Source: Planctomycetota bacterium
GTDB taxonomy: Bacteria > Planctomycetota > Phycisphaerae > Sedimentisphaerales > Anaerobacaceae
Direction of reading: 5' to 3'
Assembly: GCA_019456145.1 (NCBI GenBank)
Contig: VRUL01000001.1
Span: forward strand, 186,001-250,000
DNA: 64,000 nucleotides
Each line of letters starts with the position of its first letter. Within the stretch, counting starts at the first letter, position 1. Positions 9,163-17,708 of the stretch are shown here, piece after piece. The position numbers and the translations under genes are program-made. The notes beneath the pieces are model-generated. The model did no database searches. It had not been told where the DNA came from and worked only from the letters and a program-made list of their open reading frames with translations.

Positions 9163-10262
9163 TAAAATTTGTCATAAAAGATCTTGTCCTCGCTCACTCC
9201 GAGTTCCTCCAGCACCTTTATGGTCGCATCAATCATTCCCGGACTGCCGCACAGATATGCCTCGCATTCTGTGGCATTCTTCAGATCTCTTTGAACCGCA
9301 TGTGTTACTAACCCTATTTCACAGCCGAGCACGTTACTATCCTCTGGCTCACACACCACGGGTACAAAACGAAAATTCGCCAACTGCTTCTCAAATTCTC
9401 TCATCAAATCTGTAAGCAACAACTCCCGAGGCTCATTCGCGCCAAAGTAGTAGATAGTCTTTCGTTTGTTGTCTGTATTCTTCATGTGGTGCAGCATGCA
9501 CTTAATTGGTGCCATTCCTGACCCGCCTGCAATAAAGACTATGGGAGCATCGCTGTCTAAAAGCCTGAAGTCTCCATAAGGCCCATTGATTTTGACCTCG
9601 TCACCCACCTTCAGATATTCGAAACAGTAGGTGGTGCAAATCCCGCCCGGTACAAGCCGAATAATCAGCTCAATCACGCTTTTTTCAGCAGGATTGGACG
9701 ATATCGAATACGCCCTGTAAATCTCCTCATCGCTTTTCTCATAAACAGGAGTCAGGAGTTGTACGTATTGGCCGGGTATGTAATCAATAGTTGTCGGCTC
9801 AATTAGTTCCAAACGGAATTGCTTTATATCATGGGTGAGATCCGTTATCTCCACACATTTGCAGGTATATTCGCGAACTGCAAGAAGCTCTTGCGGAATC
9901 TCAATCTTCAAATCACCTCGGACTTTAACCTGACATGCAAGGCGAACATTCGACTCTCTTTCCTCCTTCTCAAGATAAGGTTCCTCCGTCGGCAACAAAG
10001 GCCCTGCCCCTTCGAGGACCTTCAGCTTACACAATCCGCAAGTGCCCCTGCCGCCGCAGGCACTCGGGATGAATATCCTTTCCGCAGTCAGCATTGAAAG
10101 CAGGTCCTTGCCACCTTTAACTGTAACGTCGCTTTCATCGTTGATGCTTATTTGGCATGGGCCATAATCTGCAATGAAATGTTCACAAATGGTTAAAAGC
10201 GCCGCCAATACCGTTCCAATTAAACTTACAACCGTAACCGCAACCAATATCTCAAGAACCAT
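9162..10262 (-). CDS. nqrF: Na+-translocating NADH:quinone reductase subunit F
   Basis: 366 residues. It has one N-terminal membrane helix, then a plant-type 2Fe-2S domain with 'CGGRGTCGLC' and a fourth cysteine in 'VRLACQV'. An FAD domain follows ('YRAYSISSNP', then the 'GICTTYCF' and 'GPYGDF' segments), then an NAD-binding domain with 'IVFIAGGSGMAPI' and a terminal 'YLCGSPGMID'. Nqr passes electrons from NADH to quinone while exporting Na+; NqrF is the NADH-oxidising entry subunit on the cytoplasmic face. It is last of the nqrBCDEF series, and the downstream unknown gene overlaps its stop codon. Around 40 residues shorter than the Vibrio protein, but all cofactor motifs are present. Confidence 0.95.
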   Translation of the reverse strand: MVLEILVAVTVVSLIGTVLAALLTICEHFIADYGPCQISINDESDVTVKGGKDLLSMLTAERIFIPSACGGRGTCGLCKLKVLEGAGPLLPTEEPYLEKEERESNVRLACQVKVRGDLKIEIPQELLAVREYTCKCVEITDLTHDIKQFRLELIEPTTIDYIPGQYVQLLTPVYEKSDEEIYRAYSISSNPAEKSVIELIIRLVPGGICTTYCFEYLKVGDEVKINGPYGDFRLLDSDAPIVFIAGGSGMAPIKCMLHHMKNTDNKRKTIYYFGANEPRELLLTDLMREFEKQLANFRFVPVVCEPEDSNVLGCEIGLVTHAVQRDLKNATECEAYLCGSPGMIDATIKVLEELGVSEDKIFYDKF

Positions 10263-10288
10263 TTGTGTCCTTTACAGATCGAGTTGTA

Positions 10289-10891
10289 CTACGTTCCCTG
10301 CAAAACACCTGAAAATCCCATAAATGCCAGTGCCATCAGACCCGCTATTATAAGCGTTATCCCTGGTCCCTGGAGACCTTGAGGAATTCGTTCGTTGGCC
10401 AGTTTTTGTCTGATACCTGCCATTGCGATTATAGCCAGAAACCAGCCCAGCCCGCTGCCAAACCCATAGCCGATGGTCACTATAAAACTATAATCACGAA
10501 TCACCATGAATAGTGATGCGCCGAGGATAGCACAATTGACGGTTATCAACGGTAGAAATACGCCGAGTTTTTGATATAGGAACGGTGAATATCGATCAAG
10601 AACCATCTCCACAAGCTGAACAAATGCAGCAATGATTATTATAAAGAGAATAAACCGGAAAAACTCCAGGCCAAGAGGCACAAGAACATAGTGATAGGTT
10701 AGCCAGTTAAGCATACATGTTGAAGTCAGTACGAATATTACTGCTAAACCTAATCCCATAGACGTCTTGACCTCACGTGAAACCCCAAGGAAGGGGCACA
10801 AACCCAAAAAGTAAGTCAGCAGAATATTTTGTGTAAACATTGCCGAAACACATACTACAAATGCCTGTGATATTTCCGGTCCTGCATTCAT
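10289..10891 (-). CDS. nqrE: Na+-translocating NADH:quinone reductase subunit E
   Basis: 200 residues, six predicted membrane helices. 'NILLTYFLGLCPFLGVS' near the start and 'LITVNCAILGASLF' in the middle carry the two conserved cysteines of the NqrE/RnfA family, which in Nqr structures bind an intramembrane iron centre together with NqrD. The ending 'MALAFMGFSGV' is also family-typical. Its start overlaps the nqrD stop by four bases, and 26 bases separate it from nqrF. NqrE is favoured over RnfA because the surrounding set is nqrB/C/F-like with no RnfB or RnfC. Confidence 0.93.
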   Translation of the reverse strand: MNAGPEISQAFVVCVSAMFTQNILLTYFLGLCPFLGVSREVKTSMGLGLAVIFVLTSTCMLNWLTYHYVLVPLGLEFFRFILFIIIIAAFVQLVEMVLDRYSPFLYQKLGVFLPLITVNCAILGASLFMVIRDYSFIVTIGYGFGSGLGWFLAIIAMAGIRQKLANERIPQGLQGPGITLIIAGLMALAFMGFSGVLQGT

Positions 10892-11517
10892 TTGTTCTTA
10901 TTTTCCATTCTTATTTCAATTGACCGAAACACCCATGTCACTATACCCAACATGAAGAAAGCACCGGGCGGCATTACCATTATTATCCATTTGTCCCAGC
11001 GTGGACCGCCGAAATACGGCATGGAGATACCCAGAAAAGTCCCCATTCCAAGGATTTCTCGAAACGTTGCAATGATCAAAAGGACAAACGAATAACCAAG
11101 CGCATTGAAAAGACCGTCCATTAATGCCCTGACCGGCGGATTGGAATTTCCATAAGCCTCACACCGGCCCATAACGATGCAATTCGTAATGATAAGGCCC
11201 ACATAGGGGCCGAGATTGCCGCTCATTTCGGGCCAATAGGCTTTTAGCAGAACATCTACAATTATCACGTAGAAGGCTATTATCAACGTCTCGACCATCA
11301 TTCGGATATTGCGCGGTGTCAAGGTGCGTAGGATTGAGACGGTGCAGGCGCTCAAAGACAGAGTGAATATCAGCGCAACACACATAACCACCGTGTTAAG
11401 CACAAGGTTCGTCACCGCCAGCGTACTGCATATACCCAAGACCTGCCTAAATATAGGGTTATTATGCCATAAGCCTTCGACTATCAGCTTTCTGCTATCG
11501 GTTCTGCTGCCGTTCAT
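10888..11517 (-). CDS. nqrD: Na+-translocating NADH:quinone reductase subunit D
   Basis: 209 residues with about six membrane helices. 'LWHNNPIFRQVLGICSTLAVTN' marks the N-terminus of the NqrD/RnfE family, and 'LIITNCIVMGRCEAY' supplies conserved cysteines of the intramembrane iron site shared with NqrE. 'DGLFNALGYSFVLL' and 'REILGMGT' complete the match. The ATG overlaps the nqrC stop codon (TAATG) and the stop overlaps nqrE. Its role is in the membrane core that couples electron flow between the FMN subunits and NqrF to Na+ movement. Confidence 0.93.
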   Translation of the reverse strand: MNGSRTDSRKLIVEGLWHNNPIFRQVLGICSTLAVTNLVLNTVVMCVALIFTLSLSACTVSILRTLTPRNIRMMVETLIIAFYVIIVDVLLKAYWPEMSGNLGPYVGLIITNCIVMGRCEAYGNSNPPVRALMDGLFNALGYSFVLLIIATFREILGMGTFLGISMPYFGGPRWDKWIIMVMPPGAFFMLGIVTWVFRSIEIRMENKNK

Positions 11518-12146
11518 TATTCAGCGGTCTCCGTGTTTTTGGTGACTTCTGTGCGCCACTTCTTCAAAGCCGTATTGATAATGTTCTCCACGCGGTTGCT
11601 TGTTTGGGTGGCTCCAGTGACGGCGTGTACGTCACTTTTACTTAGGATCGAGCCGGGGCGCCTGATATTTATCGGCTTGCCGCTGTCCGAGATTTCTTTG
11701 CCCCGGAACTGGTTTCTAAATGAATCCTTGGCGATTTCTGCTCCAAGCCCGGGTGTTTCATTCTGTTCATAAAAAGCAATGCCTGTGATTGTCCTTCCGT
11801 CGGCCTTTATGCCAATCAAGCCCCTTATTGGAGCCCAAAATCCCCGGCCCGATATTGGCAGGGCATAAGCAATTATTTTCCCGCCCTGCTTCAGCGTGTA
11901 AGCGCCCCCCGAAAAAGCATCCGGCTCGTCTACTGATTCGGTGAATTTGCGGTGCAGTTCCATCCGACTGAGCTTGTCCTCGTATAGTCCCGGCAGGACG
12001 GTCAGAACCGCTTTTTCAAATGCCAACATTTGGTTTGCTTCAACTCTCTCGTTCGTAAAGCGAGTAAAACCGATCACGATCGAGCTGAAAAAAGCCGTCA
12101 CGCAAAACATATAGAGAACCGGAAACCAGGATTTTTTTCTAATCAT
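11517..12146 (-). CDS. nqrC: Na+-translocating NADH:quinone reductase subunit C
   Basis: 209 residues, shorter than the roughly 260 of proteobacterial NqrC. One N-terminal membrane helix is followed by an extracytoplasmic FMN-binding domain. The covalent FMN attachment site is visible as 'AVTGATQTSNRV', with the second threonine as the acceptor in the SGAT-T consensus, and 'NETPGLGAEI' precedes it as usual. ApbE-type flavin transferase would be needed to load the FMN; no such gene is in the window. Start and stop overlap nqrB (ATGA) and nqrD (TAATG), so the five subunits are tightly coupled. Confidence 0.93.
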   Translation of the reverse strand: MIRKKSWFPVLYMFCVTAFFSSIVIGFTRFTNERVEANQMLAFEKAVLTVLPGLYEDKLSRMELHRKFTESVDEPDAFSGGAYTLKQGGKIIAYALPISGRGFWAPIRGLIGIKADGRTITGIAFYEQNETPGLGAEIAKDSFRNQFRGKEISDSGKPINIRRPGSILSKSDVHAVTGATQTSNRVENIINTALKKWRTEVTKNTETAE

Positions 12147-13204
12147 CCTTCTGCCCTCCTCTGGGGGCCAGACTTGTATGCTCGTACGGCATAATCCAAA
12201 ATCGGCGCAAACATATTACCGATAAGAATCGAAAACATCAAGCCGCCGTTGAAAATAGAGAAGTTCCTTATCACAGTAGCACAAACGGCGATAATAATTC
12301 CATAAATCACTTTGGCAGGCTCAGTCCGGGGCGCACTTATTGGATCAGTAGCCATAAAAAAGGCGCCAAACAGGAATCCACCCCCAAGTACTGCAAGCCA
12401 GGCTCCGGGAACAGGTTCGACGCCAAACCAATGAAGTAGCTGGTTAAGAATGGCGTACGTAGCGACGGTTGAGAGAATAATATTCCTGCTTGCCGTTTTG
12501 CTGACGAACAAATAGATGCCCCCGATCGCTATCAATAACGCACTGGTGACACCCATTGTGCCGCTAATCCGTCCAAACAAAAGGCCTTTCAGGAAAGTCT
12601 GTTTTCTCACAGAAACGATATCATCTTCAGGAATATTAAAGGGAATCCTCGCGGCGGCGCCATTACCTTTCAATACGATCTTGCCCGCCTTTAGATATGC
12701 CATCGGTGTTGCGCTTGCAACGGCATCGGTAGTTGGCGCTGTTGTCCATTTGTTCAGAGCACCCCAAGAGTGCTCCGCCACTGGCGCCCATGAAGCTGTA
12801 AGCGCCACAGGAAAGCACACGTACACAAAGCACCTGCCGGCCATTGCAGGATTAAAGATATTCCTGCCAAAACCACCAAAGACCTCCTTGGCAAACATCA
12901 CTGAGAAAACCACACCGATGGTCAGCACGCCCAGGGAGATTGTTGGTGGCATTATCAGGGCGAATATTGTGGTCGTAACAAAAACGGCTTCACTTACAGG
13001 TTCGCCCCGTCGACGGGTGAAGATGAACTCGACAACAAATCCGACAAGCGCCGCCCATACGACTATAAGAAGGCTGCGCCAACCAAAGAAGTAAATCCCT
13101 CCGGCTATGCAGGGAAGTAATGCGACTAAGACACGCCGCATAATGGGTTGTTTCTTAAGCATCCCCATAGGTTTCTTTGTTCCACTCATATGCAATTTAT
13201 CCAA
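12143..13204 (-). CDS. nqrB: Na+-translocating NADH:quinone reductase subunit B
   Basis: Up to 353 residues. The frame can begin at TTG 13204 or ATG 13189; neither has a strong ribosome site. Many hydrophobic helices and the segments 'GGFGRNIFNPAMAGRCF', 'ASATPM' (the threonine that would carry covalent FMN), 'GSGTMG'-like 'GRISGTMGVTSA' and 'MATDPISAPRT' identify NqrB; RnfD is the nearest alternative. NqrB also holds riboflavin and the quinone site in known structures. This is the first gene of the operon. An nqrA gene, normally immediately upstream, is absent, and the upstream neighbour is the divergent transhydrogenase operon. Confidence 0.93.
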   Translation of the reverse strand: MDKLHMSGTKKPMGMLKKQPIMRRVLVALLPCIAGGIYFFGWRSLLIVVWAALVGFVVEFIFTRRRGEPVSEAVFVTTTIFALIMPPTISLGVLTIGVVFSVMFAKEVFGGFGRNIFNPAMAGRCFVYVCFPVALTASWAPVAEHSWGALNKWTTAPTTDAVASATPMAYLKAGKIVLKGNGAAARIPFNIPEDDIVSVRKQTFLKGLLFGRISGTMGVTSALLIAIGGIYLFVSKTASRNIILSTVATYAILNQLLHWFGVEPVPGAWLAVLGGGFLFGAFFMATDPISAPRTEPAKVIYGIIIAVCATVIRNFSIFNGGLMFSILIGNMFAPILDYAVRAYKSGPQRRAEG

Positions 13205-13288
13205 CTCAATCTGCCTGCTCTGCAGGCCGCCGGCAGGAATGAAACATATGGAGCTTCACATTAGAGAGCGATTTTAGCTCCGATTTTC

Positions 13289-13316
13289 ATTTTACTGTTA
13301 TGGTTTTTGCCTTCAA
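13289..13316 (-). promoter_or_regulatory. Candidate nqr operon promoter
   Basis: Minus-strand TTGAAG (13316-13311) and TAAAAT (13294-13289) with a 16-base spacer, about 75-90 bases before the first nqrB codon. The 13205-13288 leader also contains a CCTGC/GCAGG hairpin near the start codon. Moderate match only. Confidence 0.4.
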
Positions 13317-13439
13317 GAACTATTTCTCGGTAAACTTCGTATGCTTTAAAAATAATTCCACCTATCCACAGGCTTTTATCTCACGATTCATTGTGGGCGA
13401 GGACTTGCAGTGGACCTAAGCCGCGGGCGTTTCTCCGAA

Positions 13440-13468
13440 TTGATTTGATACTGCTAAGGTGGTATAAT
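13440..13468 (+). promoter_or_regulatory. Promoter of the pnt operon
   Basis: TTGATT (13440-13445) and a perfect TATAAT (13463-13468) are separated by 17 bases. Transcription would begin near 13475, leaving about 65 bases before the pntAA ATG at 13542. It is divergent from the nqr promoter, with about 125 bases between the two -35 elements. Confidence 0.6.
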
Positions 13469-13541
13469 CCCCAAAATGTAATACGTTTACATAAGTCTTC
13501 TGGTTATAAGGCCAATAGTGGACTTTTCGCGGGGATACCAC

Positions 13542-14675
13542 ATGAGGCTATTTGTCGAAAGAGAAACGGATCCTCAAGAAACTCGTGCTCCGATGCTCCC
13601 TGCAGATGTCAGGGGATTGGTAGAACTCGGGGCACAAGTCGAGGTGGAAACCGGAATTGGGCAGTCCATCAACATTCCGGACATGGAGTACGAAAAGGCC
13701 GGGGCACAGGTCTCCAGGGACCGCCGAGCATCTCTTTCCAACGCAGAGATGGTATTACGGATGAGCGTTCCCTCCAGCGAGGAAATCCAGTGCCTTAGCC
13801 AGGGCTGTATCCATATCAGTTGTATGGCTCCTTTCAACAATGCCAAAGTTGTCAGGGAACTCGCCGCCGGGAAGGTCAGTGGAATCAGCCTTGAGATGGT
13901 CCCGCGCACAACCATCGCGCAGAAAATGGATGTGCTGAGTTCGCAGGCCAATCTTGCAGGATACGTTGCAGTGATCTTGGCAGCAGAGCGTCAGGGAATA
14001 ATCTTCCCCATGATGATGACCCCTGCCGGCACCATCCAACCGGCCCGCGTTTTTGTCATTGGTGCCGGCGTAGCAGGTCTGCAGGCCATCGCCACCGCCA
14101 AACGTCTGGGGGCACGAGTGGACGCTTTCGATGTCCGCCCCGAAGCAAGGGATCAGATTCTATCTCTCGGCGCCAAGCCGCTAAAAGTGGATCTCGGAGA
14201 AACCGACCGGACAAAACACGGCTACGCCAAAAAACTCACCGATGAACAATTGCAGAAACAGCGACAGGCAATGGCTAAGCAATGCGCCCAATCGGATGTG
14301 CTCATCACCACCGCCAAAGTCTTTGGTAGAAAAGCACCGCAGATTGTCACTAATGAAATGCTGGACGGGATGAAACCAGGCAGCGTTGTGGTGGACCTTG
14401 CCATAGAGACTGGCGGCAACGTCGAAGCATCCGAACTCGGTAAGGAAATCGAACGAGAAGGCGTAACAATCATCGGATTGCCCCAACTGCAGCGCCGGGT
14501 ACCCTTGGCCGCCAGCCGGATGTTCTCAAGTAACCTGTTCAACTTCGTAAGTCATTTCTGGGACAAAGAGACTAGGCGATTTGTGCTCAAAACCGATGAC
14601 CAAATCATCCAGGATTGCCTGATCACCCACGAAGGCCGGATTGTCAATACGGTAGTCAAAGCAGCGATTAAATGA
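13542..14675 (+). CDS. pntAA: NAD(P) transhydrogenase subunit alpha part 1 (NAD-binding domain)
   Basis: About 377 residues from the ATG at 13542, which has GGGG 7 bases upstream; the frame is open from a GTG at 13518 without a ribosome site. 'MRLFVERETDPQETRAPMLP' matches the N-terminus of transhydrogenase domain I. It is followed by 'RVFVIGAGVAGLQAIATAKRLGA', the NAD-binding fold, and 'VVVDLAIETGGNVE'. The Pnt complex transfers hydride from NADH to NADP+ driven by the proton gradient. The alpha subunit is split here, as in Rhodospirillum and many other bacteria, with the membrane part as a separate gene 12 bases downstream. Confidence 0.95.
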   Translation: MRLFVERETDPQETRAPMLPADVRGLVELGAQVEVETGIGQSINIPDMEYEKAGAQVSRDRRASLSNAEMVLRMSVPSSEEIQCLSQGCIHISCMAPFNNAKVVRELAAGKVSGISLEMVPRTTIAQKMDVLSSQANLAGYVAVILAAERQGIIFPMMMTPAGTIQPARVFVIGAGVAGLQAIATAKRLGARVDAFDVRPEARDQILSLGAKPLKVDLGETDRTKHGYAKKLTDEQLQKQRQAMAKQCAQSDVLITTAKVFGRKAPQIVTNEMLDGMKPGSVVVDLAIETGGNVEASELGKEIEREGVTIIGLPQLQRRVPLAASRMFSSNLFNFVSHFWDKETRRFVLKTDDQIIQDCLITHEGRIVNTVVKAAIK

Positions 14676-14687
14676 AGGAGTTCGTCT

Positions 14688-15002
14688 ATGGAATTAAATG
14701 CCACAACTATACCATTGTTGTTCTTCGTTTTCATCTTGGCGATGTCCCTTGGCATTGAGTTGATCAAGAAAGTCCCTTCTCAACTGCACACTCCGTTGAT
14801 GTCAGGATCAAACGCCATTTCGGGAATCACCATTGTCGGGGCGCTTATCGCCTCGGGTCGCCAGGGCAGCGGGATCACAGTGACCGTACTGGCGACACTC
14901 GCTGTGATATTTGCCGTGATTAACGTGGTGGGAGGTTATCTCGTCACCGACCGCATGCTGGAGATGTTCAAGAGCCGGGACAAAAAGGGAGGCAAACAAT
15001 GA
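14688..15002 (+). CDS. pntAB: NAD(P) transhydrogenase subunit alpha part 2 (membrane domain)
   Basis: 104 residues with three to four membrane helices, preceded by AAGGAG. 'VPSQLHTPLMSGSNAISGITIVGAL' corresponds to the conserved loop and helix of transhydrogenase domain II, and the tail ends in charged 'SRDKKGGK'. It forms part of the proton channel together with the N-terminal helices of PntB. Its TGA overlaps the pntB ATG. Confidence 0.93.
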   Translation: MELNATTIPLLFFVFILAMSLGIELIKKVPSQLHTPLMSGSNAISGITIVGALIASGRQGSGITVTVLATLAVIFAVINVVGGYLVTDRMLEMFKSRDKKGGKQ

Positions 15003-16411
15003 GTCCGGAACTCATAAGAGGTCTTTGCTATATTGTTGCCTCGATCTTCTTCGTATTAGGTCTGAAGATGCTCAGTTCCCCGCTTACTGCCCGGAAAGGC
15101 AATCTCGTTTCAGCCATCGGTATGCTTATCGCCGTTGTGACGACGCTTACGGCTATGACGGAGGTCAAATGGGTCTGGGTCCTGGTCGGTGTCGGCTTGG
15201 GTTCGGCAATTGGTGTATCAGCGGCACGATTGGTCAGAATGACCGCCATGCCGGAAATGGTCGGCCTTTTCAATGGCTTCGGCGGCTTGGCCAGTCTTTT
15301 GGTTGGCTGGTCGGAGTTTCATTGGAAATGGGCCGCCACCGGCGAATTTGAACTTTTCACGATAATAGCTATCTTTTTGACGATTTTGATCGGCGGAGTC
15401 ACGTTCTCCGGCAGCCTGGTGGCGTTCGGAAAACTCTCCGGTACCATTACCGGCAGGCCGGTGCTGTATAAGGGACAGAATATTGTCAAGGCTGTCATTT
15501 TGATAACAATCCTGGTGTTAGGAATATTCTTCTGCGCCCAAAAACCGGATCAGCTCAACGCCGGCGGAACCACAGACGCATACTTCCTGCTGATCGGTAC
15601 AGTCGTCCTGGCATTTGTCCTTGGCGTACTATCGACCATCCCAATCGGTGGTGCCGACATGCCGGTGGTCATTTGTTTATTGAACAGTTATTCGGGCCTG
15701 GCAGTGTGCGCCGCCGGGTTTGTCTTCGGCAACAACGTTCTGATTGTCTCCGGTTCACTGGTCGGAGCTTCGGGCATCATTCTTACGAACATTATGTGCA
15801 AGGCCATGAACCGTTCGCTGGCGAACGTTCTGTTCAGTGGTTTCGGTGCAGCCGCTTCTTCAAAAGGCCGCAGCTATCAGGGCCAAGCCAGGCCCGTCAG
15901 TGCCGAAGACGCCTATTTGATACTGGAAGCGGCGCGCAACGTAGTCTTCGTCCCGGGCTACGGAATGGCCGCTGCCCAGGCCCAGCATGTCGTGCGTGAA
16001 CTCGGAGAACTGCTTGATGAGAACGGGGCGGAGGTGAAATACTGCATCCATCCGGTGGCTGGTCGGATGCCCGGACACATGAACGTGCTTTTGGCCGAGG
16101 CCAATGTCCCCTACGAGCTGCTGGTCGAACCGCAAGATGTGAATCCTACGATGGAGATGGTAGACGTGGCCGTCGTCATTGGTGCAAACGACGTTGTCAA
16201 TCCGGCGGCAAGAGATGATAAAAGCAGCCCGCTTTGGGGCATGCCCATTATAGAAGTTGACCGTGCACGAATCTGCATTGTCCTGAAACGTTCGCTGAAT
16301 CCGGGTTTTGCCGGTGTTGACAATCCTTTGTTTTTCAAAGAGAACACCCGGATGTTGTTTGGCGACGCAAAAGCGTCCGTAGGTTCCCTGGTGTCCGAGT
16401 TCAAGCAATAG
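14999..16411 (+). CDS. pntB: NAD(P) transhydrogenase subunit beta
   Basis: 470 residues. The first 250 or so are membrane helices including 'MTAMPEMVGLFNGFGGLASLLVG' and 'IGGADMPVVICLLNSYSGLAVCAAGF'. The C-terminal NADP-binding domain III has 'VVFVPGYGMAAAQAQHVV', 'YCIHPVAGRMPGHMNVLLAEA' and 'VVIGANDVVNPAARDD', all family signatures. It ends 38 bases from the convergent citrate synthase gene. With pntAA and pntAB it makes a complete three-gene transhydrogenase, the probable NADPH source beside the NADH-using Nqr and the TCA cycle. Confidence 0.95.
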   Translation: MSPELIRGLCYIVASIFFVLGLKMLSSPLTARKGNLVSAIGMLIAVVTTLTAMTEVKWVWVLVGVGLGSAIGVSAARLVRMTAMPEMVGLFNGFGGLASLLVGWSEFHWKWAATGEFELFTIIAIFLTILIGGVTFSGSLVAFGKLSGTITGRPVLYKGQNIVKAVILITILVLGIFFCAQKPDQLNAGGTTDAYFLLIGTVVLAFVLGVLSTIPIGGADMPVVICLLNSYSGLAVCAAGFVFGNNVLIVSGSLVGASGIILTNIMCKAMNRSLANVLFSGFGAAASSKGRSYQGQARPVSAEDAYLILEAARNVVFVPGYGMAAAQAQHVVRELGELLDENGAEVKYCIHPVAGRMPGHMNVLLAEANVPYELLVEPQDVNPTMEMVDVAVVIGANDVVNPAARDDKSSPLWGMPIIEVDRARICIVLKRSLNPGFAGVDNPLFFKENTRMLFGDAKASVGSLVSEFKQ

Positions 16412-16449
16412 ATCCGATGGATGAGGACCCTGGCATTTTTGAATTAACT

Positions 16450-17601
16450 TCAACCGCCCGATCTCTTCTCGACAGGCAGATAAGGCCTGGGTTCCGGGCC
16501 GACAAACAGGGCCCGGGGCCGAAAGAGCCTGTTGTCCTTTCGCTGCTCGAGAATATGTGCCAGCCATCCCGCCGAACGCGCCGCAGCAAATATAGGTGTG
16601 AATAAATACCTGGGGATACCCAGCAGCGTGTAGACGGCACCCGAGAAGAAATCTACATTCGGATACACCCGCTTACCTTTCTTTTCCATACGAGCGCGGA
16701 AGTTCTCTTCAATTTTTTTCAGGAACTCGTAAAGTTGAAGGTCGCCTTTCTGTTGTGAAAGTTCCTTGAGCATTCTCTCCATCACGATAGCACGGGGATC
16801 TTTCGTCTTGTAGACGCGGTGCCCCATGCCCATCACTTTGCGATGCTGCTCCAGTGCCTTGTCAAGCCAGGGATCAATGTTTTCCTTCCCACCGATCTCA
16901 TCGACCATATTCATGACGCGTTCGTTTGCTCCGCCATGCAGGAACCCGGCCAGGGCTCCGATGGCCGCCGAAATACAGCTATAGCATGTCGAATAGGTCG
17001 AGGCAACTATGCGTGCGGTGAATGTAGAGGCGTTAAAACCGTGTTCGGCGTGCAGCAGAAGGCATGTATCGAAAATGCGCCCTTCTTCGGGCGAAGGCTC
17101 CTGGCCCTTGAGCAGATACAGAAAGTTTGCACCCTGCGAAAGGTCCATCCGCGGTTCCAGGTAAGATTTGCCTTCCTTGAAACGCTGATAAGTGGCCAGT
17201 ACCGTCGCCATCTGTGAAATTTGGTGGAGAGTCTGACGGCAGTTGCAGGTGGCCGAATGTTGAATCCTGTGCTCCACGGAGCCGCTCAAGTAAGAGATGA
17301 CCGATTGCAGCAGCTCCATAGGTGATCCCGCCGCTGGAAAATGGCTAATCATGTCCCGAATCGGCGGTTGTAGGCCGCGGCTTTGGCGCATGCGAATGGT
17401 GAAATCCTCCAGCTCCTGTGCAGACGGCAGCTTTTCGTAGAGCAAAAGATAAGCCGTTTCTTCGAAGGAAGAATACTGAGCGAGGTCTTCGATGGGATAT
17501 CCTCGATAGTAGAGTTTTCCTTTTGCCCCGTCGATTTGACAAATCTCGGACTCGGCCGCGATAACTCCCTCCAGCCCTTTCGCATAGTCCACCTCTGTCA
17601 T
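16450..17601 (-). CDS. gltA: Citrate synthase
   Basis: 383 residues with AGGAG 8 bases before the ATG. The early 'GLEGVIAAESEICQIDG' and 'LYYRGYPIEDLA' are the usual N-terminal motifs. Catalytic residues are visible in 'GFLHGGANERV' (histidine), 'GMGHRVYKTKDPRA' (histidine) and 'NVDFFSGAVYTLLGIP' (aspartate). Length fits the shorter bacterial/archaeal citrate synthases rather than the 430-residue NADH-inhibited hexameric type. 2-Methylcitrate synthase has the same motifs, but the position at the end of a TCA operon argues for citrate. It is separated from sucB by 107 bases, the longest gap of the operon, so an internal promoter is possible. Confidence 0.93.
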   Translation of the reverse strand: MTEVDYAKGLEGVIAAESEICQIDGAKGKLYYRGYPIEDLAQYSSFEETAYLLLYEKLPSAQELEDFTIRMRQSRGLQPPIRDMISHFPAAGSPMELLQSVISYLSGSVEHRIQHSATCNCRQTLHQISQMATVLATYQRFKEGKSYLEPRMDLSQGANFLYLLKGQEPSPEEGRIFDTCLLLHAEHGFNASTFTARIVASTYSTCYSCISAAIGALAGFLHGGANERVMNMVDEIGGKENIDPWLDKALEQHRKVMGMGHRVYKTKDPRAIVMERMLKELSQQKGDLQLYEFLKKIEENFRARMEKKGKRVYPNVDFFSGAVYTLLGIPRYLFTPIFAAARSAGWLAHILEQRKDNRLFRPRALFVGPEPRPYLPVEKRSGG

Positions 17602-17708
17602 GATTTATTCTCCTAATCTAATGTTTTGATTCTTTCGTATCCATTCGCACTCTTTTCAACTTGTATAAATATCTGTTGAACTCACGGCCGTCAGCCGCAG
17701 GGCACACA

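Noticed and set aside
10289-13204. Rnf complex instead of Nqr
   Set aside because: RnfB and RnfC are absent and NqrF with 2Fe-2S, FAD and NAD domains is present, which is specific to Nqr.
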